The position numbers and the translations under genes were made by a program. This document shows, piece after piece, positions 27,943 through 37,154 of a stretch of 64,000 nucleotides of DNA. Position 1 is the first letter of the stretch, and every line of letters starts with the position of its first letter. Origin of the DNA: Bifidobacterium sp. 7101 (lineage in GTDB: Bacteria > Actinomycetota > Actinomycetes > Actinomycetales > Bifidobacteriaceae); assembly GCF_000499285.1 (NCBI RefSeq), contig NZ_AWUN01000005.1, positions 1 through 64,000 of the forward strand, in the 5' to 3' direction. Under the pieces are notes generated by a model. That model worked only from the letters and a program-made list of their open reading frames with translations, had not been told where the DNA came from and did no database searches.

Positions 27943-30279
27943 ATGGCAGCGATTACATCCGTGTCCGGGTTCCCGCGCATCGGTGCGCACCGCGAACTCA
28001 AGAGGGCCATCGAGGGCTATTGGAAGGGCGAACGGAATCTGGGCGAGGTTCGGCGCACGGCCGCCGACCTGCGGGCCAGGCACTGGCAGCTTCAGCAGGA
28101 GGCCGGCGTCGACCTGATTCCCGTCAATGATTTCAGCTACTACGACCAGATCTTGGATACGTCCATTCTTCTGGGCGTCGTGCCCGAGCGCTATCGGAAG
28201 CTGGGCCTGGGCCCCGAGGACACCCTCTTCGCCATGGGCCGTGGTTACCAGGGGGAGCAGGGTGACGTGACCGCCCTGCCCATGAAGAAGTGGTTCACCA
28301 CGAATTACCACTACCTGGTTCCCGAGATCGATCAGGACACCAAAATCGCCCTGGAAGGCGACAAACCATTCAAGGAGTACCAGGAGGCGCGCGAGCAGGG
28401 CATCGCCGCCAAGCCGGTGCTGATCGGCCCCTACACCTTCCTCAAGCTGGCGCGCGGTCCCCAGGGTGAGCTGCTGGATCCTGACCCGGCGCTGGTCCAG
28501 GACCTGGCCAAGGCCTATGCGACCATACTGGAGCGGTTCATCGGCCTGGGCGCCGACTGGGTACAGCTGGACGAGCCTTATCTGGTCCTGGACAAGGAGC
28601 CTGGCGACCAGGACCTCTTCGATACCCTCTACCAGCCCATTCTCAAGGCCCGCCAAAGTGACCAGGGTAAGGTCCGTATTCTGCTCAACACCTACTTCGG
28701 CCATGTGGGCGACTGCTATGACCGGCTGGCTGATCTGGGCTTCGACGGCATCGGTCTGGATCTGGTCGAGGGCAGGGATGAGAATCTGGCGGCCCTCAAG
28801 GAGCACGGCGTGCCCGAGGGAACCACCATCTTCGCCGGCCTGGTCAACGGACGCAACATCTGGCGCAACGACTATGCGGTCAGTCTGGGCCTCTTGGATG
28901 CCCTGCACCAGGTAACCTCGAACGTGGTGGTGGCCACCGCATGTTCCCTCCTGCACGTGCCCTACACTGTGGCCGACGAGGACGGGCTGGATGCCGACAC
29001 CGTGCGGCCCCACTTCGCCTTTGCCCTGGAGAAGCTGGGCGAGCTGCACGACCTGGCCCAGCTGGCCGATGCCGACGAGGACCAGCGCCGTTCCAGCAAG
29101 GCTCTTGCCGATAACCAGAAGCTCTTCGACGGCAGCCGCGTCCAGCCCGACCCGCAGGTGCAGCAGCGCCTGGCCGGTCTGAAGGACGAGGACTTTGTAC
29201 GTACACCGGCCCGGCCCGAGCGCCAGAGGATCCAGGCCCAGGAGCTGGGTCTGCCCCTGCTGCCTACCACCACCATCGGCTCCTTCCCCCAGACCGCCGA
29301 GGTTCGCGCCGAGCGAGCCCGCCTGCGTAAGAAGGAGATCAGCCAAGAGGACTACGACGACTTCATCGCCCGCAAGATCGACCAGGTCATCGACCACCAG
29401 GAGCAGATCGGCCTGGATGTCCTGGTCCATGGGGAGTTCGAGCGCAACGACATGGTCGAGTACTTCGGCCAGAACCTCAAGGGCTACCTCTTTACCCGGA
29501 ATGCCTGGGTCCAGTCCTATGGCACCCGCTGCGTCAAGCCTCCCATCGTCTGGGGGGACATCTCCCGCGCCCGGCCCATCACCGTGCGCTGGTCCTCTTA
29601 TGCACAGTCCCGCACCAACCATGTGGTCAAGGGGATGCTGACCGGTCCGGTGACCATTCTCAACTGGTCCTGGCCCCGCGAGGATATCGATCACAAGCAG
29701 CAGACCCGTCAGCTGGCTCTGGCCATCAGAGATGAGGTCCTGGACCTGGAGGCCGCGGGCATCCGCATCATCCAGATTGACGAGGCCGCCCTGCGCGAGA
29801 AGCTGCCGCTGCGGCGCTCCGACTGGCACAGCCGATACCTGGACTGGGCCATCCCTGCCTTCCGGCTGGTGCATTCCGGCGTCAAACCCACTACCCAAAT
29901 TCACACCCACATGTGCTACTCGGAGTTCAACGACATCATCAAGGACATTGATGCCATGGACGCCGATGTGATCTCCTTCGAAGCCTCCCGCTCCGACCTG
30001 ACCGTTCTGGATGCCATCCAGGAGGCCAAGTTCGAGACCGAGGCAGGCCCCGGAGTCTACGACATCCACTCGCCGCGCATCCCCTCCACCGAGGAGATCG
30101 TGGACCGGATCCATGCCATCCTGAAGAAGCTGGACGCGGCCAAGGTCTGGATCAATCCCGACTGCGGACTCAAGACCCGAGGCGATAAGGAGACCTGGCC
30201 CAGCCTGGAGCACATGGTGGCCGCAGCCCATCAGGTGCGTGCGGAACTATCGTCCAGTCAGGAGTCGGATCATGCATGA
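27943..30279 (+). CDS. metE: Cobalamin-independent methionine synthase
   Basis: A 778-residue MetE that transfers the methyl of 5-methyltetrahydropteroyl-triglutamate to homocysteine. The N-terminal half starts [17 protein letters not shown], and the catalytic half begins [19 protein letters not shown] (about 430-450). Zinc ligands are seen as HTHMCYSEF (His and Cys, about 655-662) and the closing NPDCGLKTR (Cys, about 742). AGGTTTC-ATG places the start with GGGAGG upstream. metF overlaps its end. The 178-base upstream stretch shows no recognisable SAM riboswitch. Two similar words, GGCGACCAATAAT and GGCGACACCTTAT, occur in it. Confidence 0.97.
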   Translation: MAAITSVSGFPRIGAHRELKRAIEGYWKGERNLGEVRRTAADLRARHWQLQQEAGVDLIPVNDFSYYDQILDTSILLGVVPERYRKLGLGPEDTLFAMGRGYQGEQGDVTALPMKKWFTTNYHYLVPEIDQDTKIALEGDKPFKEYQEAREQGIAAKPVLIGPYTFLKLARGPQGELLDPDPALVQDLAKAYATILERFIGLGADWVQLDEPYLVLDKEPGDQDLFDTLYQPILKARQSDQGKVRILLNTYFGHVGDCYDRLADLGFDGIGLDLVEGRDENLAALKEHGVPEGTTIFAGLVNGRNIWRNDYAVSLGLLDALHQVTSNVVVATACSLLHVPYTVADEDGLDADTVRPHFAFALEKLGELHDLAQLADADEDQRRSSKALADNQKLFDGSRVQPDPQVQQRLAGLKDEDFVRTPARPERQRIQAQELGLPLLPTTTIGSFPQTAEVRAERARLRKKEISQEDYDDFIARKIDQVIDHQEQIGLDVLVHGEFERNDMVEYFGQNLKGYLFTRNAWVQSYGTRCVKPPIVWGDISRARPITVRWSSYAQSRTNHVVKGMLTGPVTILNWSWPREDIDHKQQTRQLALAIRDEVLDLEAAGIRIIQIDEAALREKLPLRRSDWHSRYLDWAIPAFRLVHSGVKPTTQIHTHMCYSEFNDIIKDIDAMDADVISFEASRSDLTVLDAIQEAKFETEAGPGVYDIHSPRIPSTEEIVDRIHAILKKLDAAKVWINPDCGLKTRGDKETWPSLEHMVAAAHQVRAELSSSQESDHA

Positions 30280-31153
30280 GCCTATCTTTTCCCTGGAGGT
30301 CTTTCCCCCCAAGCGTGATGCCCCGGTGGGCACCATCTACGACACTCTGGATGGGCTTGAAGGGTTGATGCCCGACTTCATCTCGGTGACCTACGGGACC
30401 GGACGACGCTCAGACCGCACGGCCACGGCCCGCATAGCCAAGACGATCCATACCGAGTATGGCATCCCTGCCGTGGCGCACTTGACCGCCCAGTATGCGG
30501 ACCGCGAGGTGATCGATCAGGCCCTGGATATGTTCGATGACGCAGGGGTGGCAGCGGTGCTGGCCCTGCGGGGCGACAGCGTGGAGGGCCGTGAGCCCGC
30601 CGGAGTCTTCGACCACGCCAGCGACCTGGCTGCCTACATCCGGTCCCGTCGGCCAAACCTGTCGATATACGGGGCCTGTTATCCCGAGACCCACCCGGAG
30701 GCCGCCTCGCCTGAGGAAGACATTGAGAATCTGCGAATCAAGGTCGATTCCGGCGTGGACCATCTGGTTTCGCAGCTCTTCTACGACAACGCCGATTTTC
30801 TGGACTTCCTGGACCGGGCTCGTGCAGCGGGCATTCAGGTGCCCATCGAGGCCGGCATCATGCCCATCACCAACGAGGGCCAGGTCCGGCACATGAGCGA
30901 GGTCTGCAAGGCGCGGATCCCGGCGGCTGTTGAATCCATCCTGGAACGCTGGGGTGACGACCGGGCCAGCCTGCGCGAGGCGGGCATCATCTACGCCTCT
31001 CAACAGATTGCCGACCTGGTGGCTCATGGGGTGGACGGCATCCACCTCTACTCCATGAACCACTCGGGGGTCACCAGGCGCATCTGGCACAACGTCCGTC
31101 ACCTCTTCCGTCAAGTGGGCGCCAAGGAGGAGCCGGCAGACTCAAATCGGTGA
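30272..31153 (+). CDS. metF: Methylenetetrahydrofolate reductase
   Basis: A 293-residue MetF that reduces 5,10-methylene-THF to the 5-methyl-THF used by MetE. It begins with [11 protein letters not shown], whose glutamate is the conserved acid (about residue 9). It has [19 protein letters not shown] (about 38-56), [14 protein letters not shown] and [22 protein letters not shown] 30272 with AGGAG eight bases upstream lies within the metE end, giving an eight-base overlap and translational coupling. It is the last core gene before the low-GC mannan locus, and the next gene is convergent at 31183. Confidence 0.96.
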   Translation: MHEPIFSLEVFPPKRDAPVGTIYDTLDGLEGLMPDFISVTYGTGRRSDRTATARIAKTIHTEYGIPAVAHLTAQYADREVIDQALDMFDDAGVAAVLALRGDSVEGREPAGVFDHASDLAAYIRSRRPNLSIYGACYPETHPEAASPEEDIENLRIKVDSGVDHLVSQLFYDNADFLDFLDRARAAGIQVPIEAGIMPITNEGQVRHMSEVCKARIPAAVESILERWGDDRASLREAGIIYASQQIADLVAHGVDGIHLYSMNHSGVTRRIWHNVRHLFRQVGAKEEPADSNR

Positions 31154-31182
31154 CAGATTCCTTCCGTTGAAGTCACCGTGGT

Positions 31183-32976
31183 CTATTTATCAGCTACGGA
31201 TATTGCCTTACAAAAGGGTGGAGCAGGGAGGCCGGCATCATTCATTAATGGTGCTGGCCCCCATCCATGCCAAGCGTAACGAAGCCATCGTGGATTTCTG
31301 ACCTTGTTCAATGTCAATATGATGATTCTGCAGTCTTCTGGCTTACCAAAAGGTTGATGTGATTGCCCTAATGGCATGCAAGATTGCCTGTCTGAAAACG
31401 GTAGAATCTTCGCTGCAACCGGATAAAACAGGCCATCAGCCCCTGCCGCTTCAAAACCAGATTCTCCTGCCTCTCTCCAATCAGAGGAATGAACAGTCTC
31501 AGCATGCCGCAATCCTGGCATCTTCGCACTAAAGTGCATACCAGCAGCATGAACCATGCGCACAGACAGATGGACTGGGTCAATTTTCCTCGGCCCGAGT
31601 GGGCTCGGTCCATTTATCGGTAGTCCCTGTTGACCGTACACCCAGTGAAGGGCATGAACTGCCAAACGTTCACCTGGGGTGCGCTTGTCCTTCGGATGCA
31701 GGTTATGTTCCTCCCCGCAATCCATCAGACATACTGTGTGCACAGCACTCCTTGCCTGACTCATCGACCATTGCGCTTTTCTGATACGGGGCCAATCGGA
31801 GTCTGTTACCATGTCGTCTTCACCTTCTGAGGGCGACCACTGGGGCAGTTGGACAATAAAGAACGGCAGCTTTTTCTGCGCAGCACTATCAGATGTGCTG
31901 ATCATATGATCCGGTAGCTGCCATAAAGACCTCCACCGGTCTATAAGCAAGCCAAGCAAGGTTTGGTAAGTCGAGCTAAATGGCCCATCTTCTTCTCCCT
32001 GGTACCAAAGAATACCTGCCAGCGCATAGGGGGCTGTCCGTTCAAGCATGGAGGCAAAAGCCCCCGTTGGACGATATTGAGAGTGCCTGGTCATTGGCGG
32101 CGGCCACGGGCATTGGCCGCATGCCGAATTGATCTCTTCGTCTGATATTCCGGGATACGCCTGCCGTATTTCCGATACTCGGTTGTTCCACGCATCAAAG
32201 GTTGTTTGCCACGATTCAGCTTGAGCTTCCAGCTCTTCGTCAGTGTGACCCGATACTGTTCTACTGAAACGATCCAGATAGATCCGTCCTTCCGGACAAG
32301 ATTGCAATGTCTCTTGATCAAGCCAGACGGCTATTGAGGTACCGCCTATGTAGCAATCGATGATTCCCACTGCGGTCTTTACGGGTAGATGCTTGCGAAG
32401 CTTGCGGGCAAAGTAGTAGGCCACTGCAGACATTTGTCCGCTTGTTTTCGGTTCGCAGCTGTTCCAGCCTGCCTGAGCTTCTGCTTGCCTGTCTATACGA
32501 CCCGTCTGAGGAACCTGGTAGAACCTGATCAACGGGTCTTGGCTCTCGGCGACAGCAGTTGCTCCGTTGGCGCTATCCGCTAAGCTCAATGCCATATTGC
32601 TTTGACCTGAAGCCATCCATACTTCACCAATCATCAGATTCTTCAGATTAATGCACTCTTTTTTGGTGCGAACGGATAGGTTGTACGGCCCCCCGGATTG
32701 GCATGGTGGAAGAACTCCCAGCCATTTTCCGCTGATTTCGACCTGACAGGTTGTGCTGATTGATCCGGTCAATCGATCAGGGTTGGTCGGAGTTAATTCA
32801 ATATGTACCGCATCTTCCGGTTGACCCCATCCGAAGATCGGGATTGGTTTGTAACTTTGCAGAACTGCACCATCAGTGAAGATGGCAGCAAGCTGTAATT
32901 TATGATGGTTGAAGTCGGTTGCAGGCACTTGCCTTCCCTGCGCACCACTTGCGTTTTTGCAATCCTCTTCTGTCAT
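31183..32976 (-). CDS. DUF303/sialate O-acetylesterase-like carbohydrate esterase
   Basis: A 597-residue intracellular esterase of the DUF303 SGNH type. The nucleophile block is GEVWMASGQSNM (serine in GQSNM), and GIIDCYIGGTSIAVWL is the oxyanion block. LWYQGEEDG carries the Gln-Gly-Glu motif typical of the family. No signal peptide is seen. In this locus the likely job is removing acetyl groups from imported manno-oligosaccharides; sialic acid use is not supported, since no sialidase or Nan genes are near. TTG 32997 and GTG 32994 are upstream options, but AGGAAAGG fits ATG 32976. The start lies near the stop of the CE2-like gene. Confidence 0.82.
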   Translation of the reverse strand: MTEEDCKNASGAQGRQVPATDFNHHKLQLAAIFTDGAVLQSYKPIPIFGWGQPEDAVHIELTPTNPDRLTGSISTTCQVEISGKWLGVLPPCQSGGPYNLSVRTKKECINLKNLMIGEVWMASGQSNMALSLADSANGATAVAESQDPLIRFYQVPQTGRIDRQAEAQAGWNSCEPKTSGQMSAVAYYFARKLRKHLPVKTAVGIIDCYIGGTSIAVWLDQETLQSCPEGRIYLDRFSRTVSGHTDEELEAQAESWQTTFDAWNNRVSEIRQAYPGISDEEINSACGQCPWPPPMTRHSQYRPTGAFASMLERTAPYALAGILWYQGEEDGPFSSTYQTLLGLLIDRWRSLWQLPDHMISTSDSAAQKKLPFFIVQLPQWSPSEGEDDMVTDSDWPRIRKAQWSMSQARSAVHTVCLMDCGEEHNLHPKDKRTPGERLAVHALHWVYGQQGLPINGPSPLGPRKIDPVHLSVRMVHAAGMHFSAKMPGLRHAETVHSSDWREAGESGFEAAGADGLFYPVAAKILPFSDRQSCMPLGQSHQPFGKPEDCRIIILTLNKVRNPRWLRYAWHGWGPAPLMNDAGLPAPPFCKAISVADK

Positions 32977-32990
32977 CAGAGCCTTTCCTG

Positions 32991-34151
32991 TCACCAAATT
33001 CTGCTGCCTAACCCCTGAATAAAAGCCACAAGCTCATCAGCCATTTCCTTCTGTTCGCTTATCCGAGGATGACCGCTTGTGGCAATGCCATTGCGACGAT
33101 ATACAAGATGGTGAATACAGGACCGGTCTAACTCGCGGCATGCATCCTCAATGGCCTGGTCCCAATGCTCATCGTGGGACAGGACGGAGGTGGCGGTTAT
33201 GATTTGTGCTTGAGGATAGGTTTCCAGAAGAGTCCGCAGAAACTTTGCATAGCTCCGCCGCCAATGTTCAGCCTGCGATCCTGAGTAGTCTTGAGCCATG
33301 AAATCTCTAGGGTAAGCATCATTCTGGCCAAGGGCGACGATTACCACCTGCGGTTGGTATCGTGAAAAATCCCAGGGTTTGCAAGGACCGATAAACGAAT
33401 TGTATTCAATTTTATTCCAGATACTCTCCATGCCAATGGCTTGTGGTGCCTGGAACCAGCCAATGCCATCAAGCAGAGCGGCCCCGCCCTGTGAAACGTC
33501 ATGGAGCTGTGCCCCCAGCGATCTTGCTGCAATAGCGGCGAAGGAATACCAAGCATTGCTATATGAACTAAGATCTGCTGATGGATCCTCGCGGCCTGCA
33601 TACAGGCTGGCTTCATTGCGCTCTCCGCAAGCGATTGAATCTCCGAAGACCTCCATTCGTCGTTTTGGCGGCTGTTCTTTATCGGGATACAGTTTTGCTG
33701 ATTGTTCAAGCATGATTCCGGTTAACTTAAGATAATGCTGTCCATCCTGACGCTTGAATATTACTGCTTCATGCTCGATGTCAGGCAGGTTGTCAGCTAT
33801 GGTTACTTCTACCGAATATGGCGATACAGCTGAATCAGGCCAGACAAAATCTTGATCTGCGACAGGCACGTTCCTTTGTGACGGACAATGCACGAGGTCT
33901 ATTCGATATTCAAATCCGTCTATAAATGCACCTAGACAGCTGGTTCCATATTGGCGTGCGTTTATCAGCCGGACACCAAGGTACTTTCCGGTGAATCTGA
34001 ATCTGACCTGAGTATATGGAAAGACCCATAATGGGCACTGATCAGCCTTCCAGTCCACCCTGCCCATGTATGTTAAAGACTTGTTTGCTGGCTTTATAAG
34101 TCGAAGTGTGTTCGCCTCGTTTGGCTTCGCATAGCTATCACTCAATGACAA
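32991..34151 (-). CDS. CE2-like SGNH acetylesterase
   Basis: A 386-residue two-domain esterase resembling carbohydrate esterase family 2. An N-terminal jelly-roll part (about 25-140) is followed by an SGNH domain with FGDSIACGE (Ser172), VSQGGAALLDG, VVIVALGQNDAYP and a C-terminal SGHPRISEQKEMA that supplies the histidine. The Asp normally two residues before the His is replaced here by serine, and CE2 enzymes can work with a Ser-His dyad. No signal peptide. CE2 members deacetylate mannans and xylans at O-6. The start codon is TTG (34151, or 34145, which has better spacing from GAGAGG). First gene of a two-gene minus-strand operon. Confidence 0.8.
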   Translation of the reverse strand: MSLSDSYAKPNEANTLRLIKPANKSLTYMGRVDWKADQCPLWVFPYTQVRFRFTGKYLGVRLINARQYGTSCLGAFIDGFEYRIDLVHCPSQRNVPVADQDFVWPDSAVSPYSVEVTIADNLPDIEHEAVIFKRQDGQHYLKLTGIMLEQSAKLYPDKEQPPKRRMEVFGDSIACGERNEASLYAGREDPSADLSSYSNAWYSFAAIAARSLGAQLHDVSQGGAALLDGIGWFQAPQAIGMESIWNKIEYNSFIGPCKPWDFSRYQPQVVIVALGQNDAYPRDFMAQDYSGSQAEHWRRSYAKFLRTLLETYPQAQIITATSVLSHDEHWDQAIEDACRELDRSCIHHLVYRRNGIATSGHPRISEQKEMADELVAFIQGLGSRIW

Positions 34152-34253
34152 CGCCTCTCATCCCAACGCCATTCGACGATGACAGACAGCAACCGTCGTG
34201 TTCGTCTCGAGGTCGAACGGCATGCAACATCACTGTTTGTGTTTATCAATTGA

Positions 34254-34282
34254 ATAATAACTGAACCGATTCATTGTTGCAA
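34254..34282 (-). promoter_or_regulatory. Promoter of the esterase operon
   Basis: On the minus strand TTGCAA (34282-34277) and TATTAT (34259-34254) are exactly 17 bases apart. The operator 34262-34273 fills the spacer, so a bound repressor would exclude polymerase. The start site would fall near 34247, about 95 bases before the CE2-like start. The rest of 34152-34616 holds the divergent promoter at 34447, a small hairpin AAGGCC/GGCCTT (34536-34554) in the leader and a 10-base palindrome ATTCCGGAAT (34501-34510); no gene is seen. Confidence 0.6.
34262..34273. promoter_or_regulatory. LacI-family operator candidate O1
   Basis: TGAACCGATTCA is a 12-base inverted repeat with a central CG and one mismatched pair, the usual shape of a LacI/GalR operator. 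It lies within an 18-base block (34257-34274) that is repeated identically at 43556-43573. The LacI gene of this locus (40981) is the likely binder. Confidence 0.65.
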
Positions 34283-34438
34283 AGTGCAATAAGGTAGGAT
34301 CGCTGGCATTTATAACTGAATGCCAGGATATGAACGGCGGGATGTTTTCGCTGTCTGCCCCAATATTGCAGCGATTTTGCTGGGAATGATTTTAGAGTGC
34401 GTAATAACCGAGCAAGAAGCAGGTTTGCAGAAATAAAC

Positions 34439-34450
34439 TTAACCGGTTGA
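34439..34450. promoter_or_regulatory. LacI-family operator candidate O2
   Basis: TTAACCGGTTGA keeps the AACCGGTT core and matches the TNAACCGRTTNA pattern shared with O1 and O3. It overlaps the -35 box (34447-34452) of the binding-protein promoter. Confidence 0.55.
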
Positions 34451-34475
34451 CAAAAAGACAGTGGGTTGCTATTTT
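34447..34475 (+). promoter_or_regulatory. Promoter of the sugar transporter operon
   Basis: TTGACA (34447-34452), a perfect -35, and TATTTT (34470-34475) are separated by 17 bases. The start site near 34482 leaves a leader of about 135 bases before the binding-protein gene. Operator O2 overlaps the -35. Confidence 0.7.
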
Positions 34476-34616
34476 GTCAAGTATCGACTCCATTCATGTG
34501 ATTCCGGAATGAATCGATGCTGAACTATTTCCAATAAGGCCAATAGGTGGCCTTTATCGGAACTGCTCAAAATGTCGCATAAGTGAATATCAGTGGATTT
34601 CAACGAGGAGATTTCA

Positions 34617-36020
34617 ATGAAGAATGCACGTAAGTTGATTGCAGTAGCCATAGCTGGCTTATGTTTTTGGCCCTTGTCTGGATGCGGAGGAACCGGGGGC
34701 GCTGATTCGAATACACAAGCGACAAACCTGAATTATGCTTCTATCAAACTCGGTACTACCGGAAAGGATATTCACACCAAAATTAAGCTTTTTAATCACA
34801 AAACAGACATGTCTGTTGATACTTATCCTGGGAAAAACTGGAAGCAGTACGTCGCTGATTTCAACAAGCTGTATCCAAACATCTCCGTTGAAGTTGAAAC
34901 CGATACCAATTATGCCGGCGATGCCTTAACGAGGCTGCAGGGTAAGGATTGGGGCGACATGATGATGATACCTGCAGTGGATCGTTCCGATCTCAGTACA
35001 TATTTCCTACCCTTTGGCACCCAAGAGGAGATGTCAAAGTTGATTCGTTGGTCCAATGCATCTGAATATGGCGGGAAAGTGTATGGCGTGCCGAGCAATG
35101 GAAACGGTCTTGGGATCGTCTACAACAAACGAATCTTCAAAGAAGCTGGGGTTAGTGAGAATCCAAAAACGCCTCAGGAATTTATACAGGCCCTGAAAGC
35201 TATTAAAGAGAAGACAAAGGCTATACCATTGTATACAAATTATGCTGCAGGTTGGACCATGGCAGCTTGGGACGGCTACATTGGCGTCAACGCCACTGGA
35301 GACGGGCGTTATATGAACCAGAAACTATTACACACCAAAAATCCGTTCTCTGATCCCGGAGATGACACCCACGCTTACAATGTCTACAAGATTCTTTATG
35401 ACGCCGTTTCAGACGGCTTGACCGAAGACGATTATTCCACGACTGACTGGGAGTCAAGCAAGGCCAAAATCAATCGAGGCGAAATAGCCACCATGGTACT
35501 AGGCGCCTGGGCAGTCTCACAATGCAAGAATGCTGCAGACCATCCAGACGATATCGGGTATATGCCATTCCCGATTAGCGTGAAAAACAAGCAATACACG
35601 GTTTCTGCTGGTGATTACGCATATGGCATCAATAGCCACGTGTCCAAGACTCGTCAAGAGGCATCCATGATCTTCATCAAATGGATGACCGAGCGTTCCG
35701 GTTTTGCCAAGAACGAGGGAGGCATCCCCACAGCGCAATCTGACAAAAGCATGCCTGACGCCTACAAGGAATTCTCGGATGTACATTTTGTAGAGGACCA
35801 GCCATCTGTCAAAGGTGAAGAGGATCTGTTCAATACTTTGAATTCTGACTCGGAGCTTGCTATTAACTCGGGCGGCAATGCGCGAATTCAAGCCATTGTT
35901 GAGCATGCTTCCAAGCATGACAAACCATACAATGACCTGGTCAAGGATTGGAATTCCAAGTGGAATGATGCTCTGAAAACCGAAGGCATCGAAGCGCAGT
36001 ATGACACTGCAAGCAAGTAA
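34617..36020 (+). CDS. ABC sugar transporter substrate-binding lipoprotein
   Basis: A 467-residue extracellular solute-binding protein of the carbohydrate (CUT1) type. The signal peptide has a basic start (KNARK), a hydrophobic core and the lipobox PLSGC, so Cys24 or so would be lipidated and the protein anchored outside the membrane. Family blocks include YAGDALTRLQGKDWGDMM, NGLGIVYNKRIFKEAGV and the closing domain with NRGEIATMVLGAW. AGGAG upstream supports ATG 34617. Two permease genes follow after a hairpin. The context suggests manno-oligosaccharide binding, which the sequence alone cannot prove. Confidence 0.93.
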   Translation: MKNARKLIAVAIAGLCFWPLSGCGGTGGADSNTQATNLNYASIKLGTTGKDIHTKIKLFNHKTDMSVDTYPGKNWKQYVADFNKLYPNISVEVETDTNYAGDALTRLQGKDWGDMMMIPAVDRSDLSTYFLPFGTQEEMSKLIRWSNASEYGGKVYGVPSNGNGLGIVYNKRIFKEAGVSENPKTPQEFIQALKAIKEKTKAIPLYTNYAAGWTMAAWDGYIGVNATGDGRYMNQKLLHTKNPFSDPGDDTHAYNVYKILYDAVSDGLTEDDYSTTDWESSKAKINRGEIATMVLGAWAVSQCKNAADHPDDIGYMPFPISVKNKQYTVSAGDYAYGINSHVSKTRQEASMIFIKWMTERSGFAKNEGGIPTAQSDKSMPDAYKEFSDVHFVEDQPSVKGEEDLFNTLNSDSELAINSGGNARIQAIVEHASKHDKPYNDLVKDWNSKWNDALKTEGIEAQYDTASK

Positions 36021-36041
36021 GTATCCACGCTGATCAAGAGG

Positions 36042-36068
36042 CTGCCGACGGTAAATAGCCGTCGGCAG
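36042..36068 (+). other. Intercistronic hairpin after the binding-protein gene
   Basis: A perfect 10-bp stem (CTGCCGACGG with its complement) and seven-base loop lie 21 bases after the stop. No T-run follows, so it is not a standard terminator. Such structures between binding-protein and permease genes commonly protect the upstream message and let the binding protein be made in excess. Confidence 0.75.
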
Positions 36069-36095
36069 TCCGGGCAAACCGAGGAAGAAGGAGTT

Positions 36096-37154
36096 ATGAC
36101 AGCTACAACGATTGAATCTTCGCTGTCTCCTGATGTTCCGGACAACAAGCGACCCTTTGATTGGCGAAAGGGCATCATCATCGTGGCCTTTTGCGCCATT
36201 CCATTGACACTTCTTGTTGTTTTCACCTACCTGCCTTTCGGGCAAATGGTTGGATTCAGTTTCTACCGAATGAAGTATATTGGTGTTCCCCATTGGGTAG
36301 GGTTGCAGAATTATCGCCAGATTGTGACGAGGCCGGACATACTGCCCTCTCTGAAACTGAGCTTATATTACATGGCGGGGTCAGTGCTACATATTTCACT
36401 GGCGTTGTATCTTGCAACCATACTGAGTTTCCGGGTACGATGCGGCAATCTTTTTAAGGGTTTGTTCTTCTTTCCTTACCTCATCAATGGTATAGCTGTC
36501 GGCTTTATATTCAAATTCTTCTACACAAGGGGTTTCATATTCGACAGCGTTCTTCAATGGTGCGGTTTCAGCTTGAACAGCCTGCCATATTGGCTTAAGG
36601 ATCAGTCCATCAACAACTGGTCATTGGTGGGTGCCTCTGTGTGGCGGTATATGGGCCAAACCATGATCCTGTTCATAGGAGCGATCATGTCGATCGATCA
36701 GTCGCTCTATGAGGCTGCCGAAATCGATGGGGCCAATAAGTTTCAGCAATTTCTACATATAATTCTTCCGAGCATCAAAACGATCCTGGTTTTGAATGTC
36801 GTGCTGTCGGTTACTGGAGCCCTGAGCGTTTTTGAGATTCCATTCGTTATAACCACTGGGGCCAACGGCACAGGAAGTTATTTCGTGCTTATGGACCGCA
36901 TAGCTCATACAAATCAAAAAGTAGGTTTGGCCTCGGCCATGGCTGTTGTCTTGTTGATTGTCATTTTGATATTCGCCCTTTTACAGCAGATCCTGTTCAA
37001 ATTCCTTTTCCGCAATCAGGATGATGGGGTTAAAGCAGCGAAAAGGCGTGCCCGCCGTGCCAAGCGTCAAAGGAACCGCATCGCTGCAGGAAAGGCGCCC
37101 TTGCTTACAAATGGTAGAAGACAGAGGGCTTACAGCCTGGAACGGGGGCAGTGA
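36096..37154 (+). CDS. ABC sugar transporter permease (MalF/UgpA type)
   Basis: A 352-residue permease with six predicted membrane segments (first at about 29-50). The coupling-helix EAA-like motif is YEAAEIDGANKFQQFLHIILPSI (about 205-227, quoted in part order E-A-A then G and P). The C-terminal tail is long and strongly basic (AAKRRARRAKRQRNR). CUT1 importers use two different permeases, and the partner is the next gene, whose ATG shares a base with this stop (TGATG). AAGGAG-type sequence lies before ATG 36096. Confidence 0.92.
   Translation: MTATTIESSLSPDVPDNKRPFDWRKGIIIVAFCAIPLTLLVVFTYLPFGQMVGFSFYRMKYIGVPHWVGLQNYRQIVTRPDILPSLKLSLYYMAGSVLHISLALYLATILSFRVRCGNLFKGLFFFPYLINGIAVGFIFKFFYTRGFIFDSVLQWCGFSLNSLPYWLKDQSINNWSLVGASVWRYMGQTMILFIGAIMSIDQSLYEAAEIDGANKFQQFLHIILPSIKTILVLNVVLSVTGALSVFEIPFVITTGANGTGSYFVLMDRIAHTNQKVGLASAMAVVLLIVILIFALLQQILFKFLFRNQDDGVKAAKRRARRAKRQRNRIAAGKAPLLTNGRRQRAYSLERGQ

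Noticed and set aside
27853-30231. A long open frame of nearly 800 codons antisense to metE
   Set aside because: It is the complement of a well-conserved gene in high-GC DNA, has no recognisable domain and no ribosome site; codon bias makes such frames on the opposite strand.
31149-31179. CGGTGAC/GTCACCG inverted repeat between metF and the esterase gene as a terminator
   Set aside because: Loop of 17 bases and no clear T-run; it may still act weakly but is not strong enough to list.
34501-34510. Palindrome ATTCCGGAAT as a further operator
   Set aside because: CG-centred but does not fit TNAACCGRTTNA, has no copy elsewhere in the locus control regions, and lies downstream of the start site.
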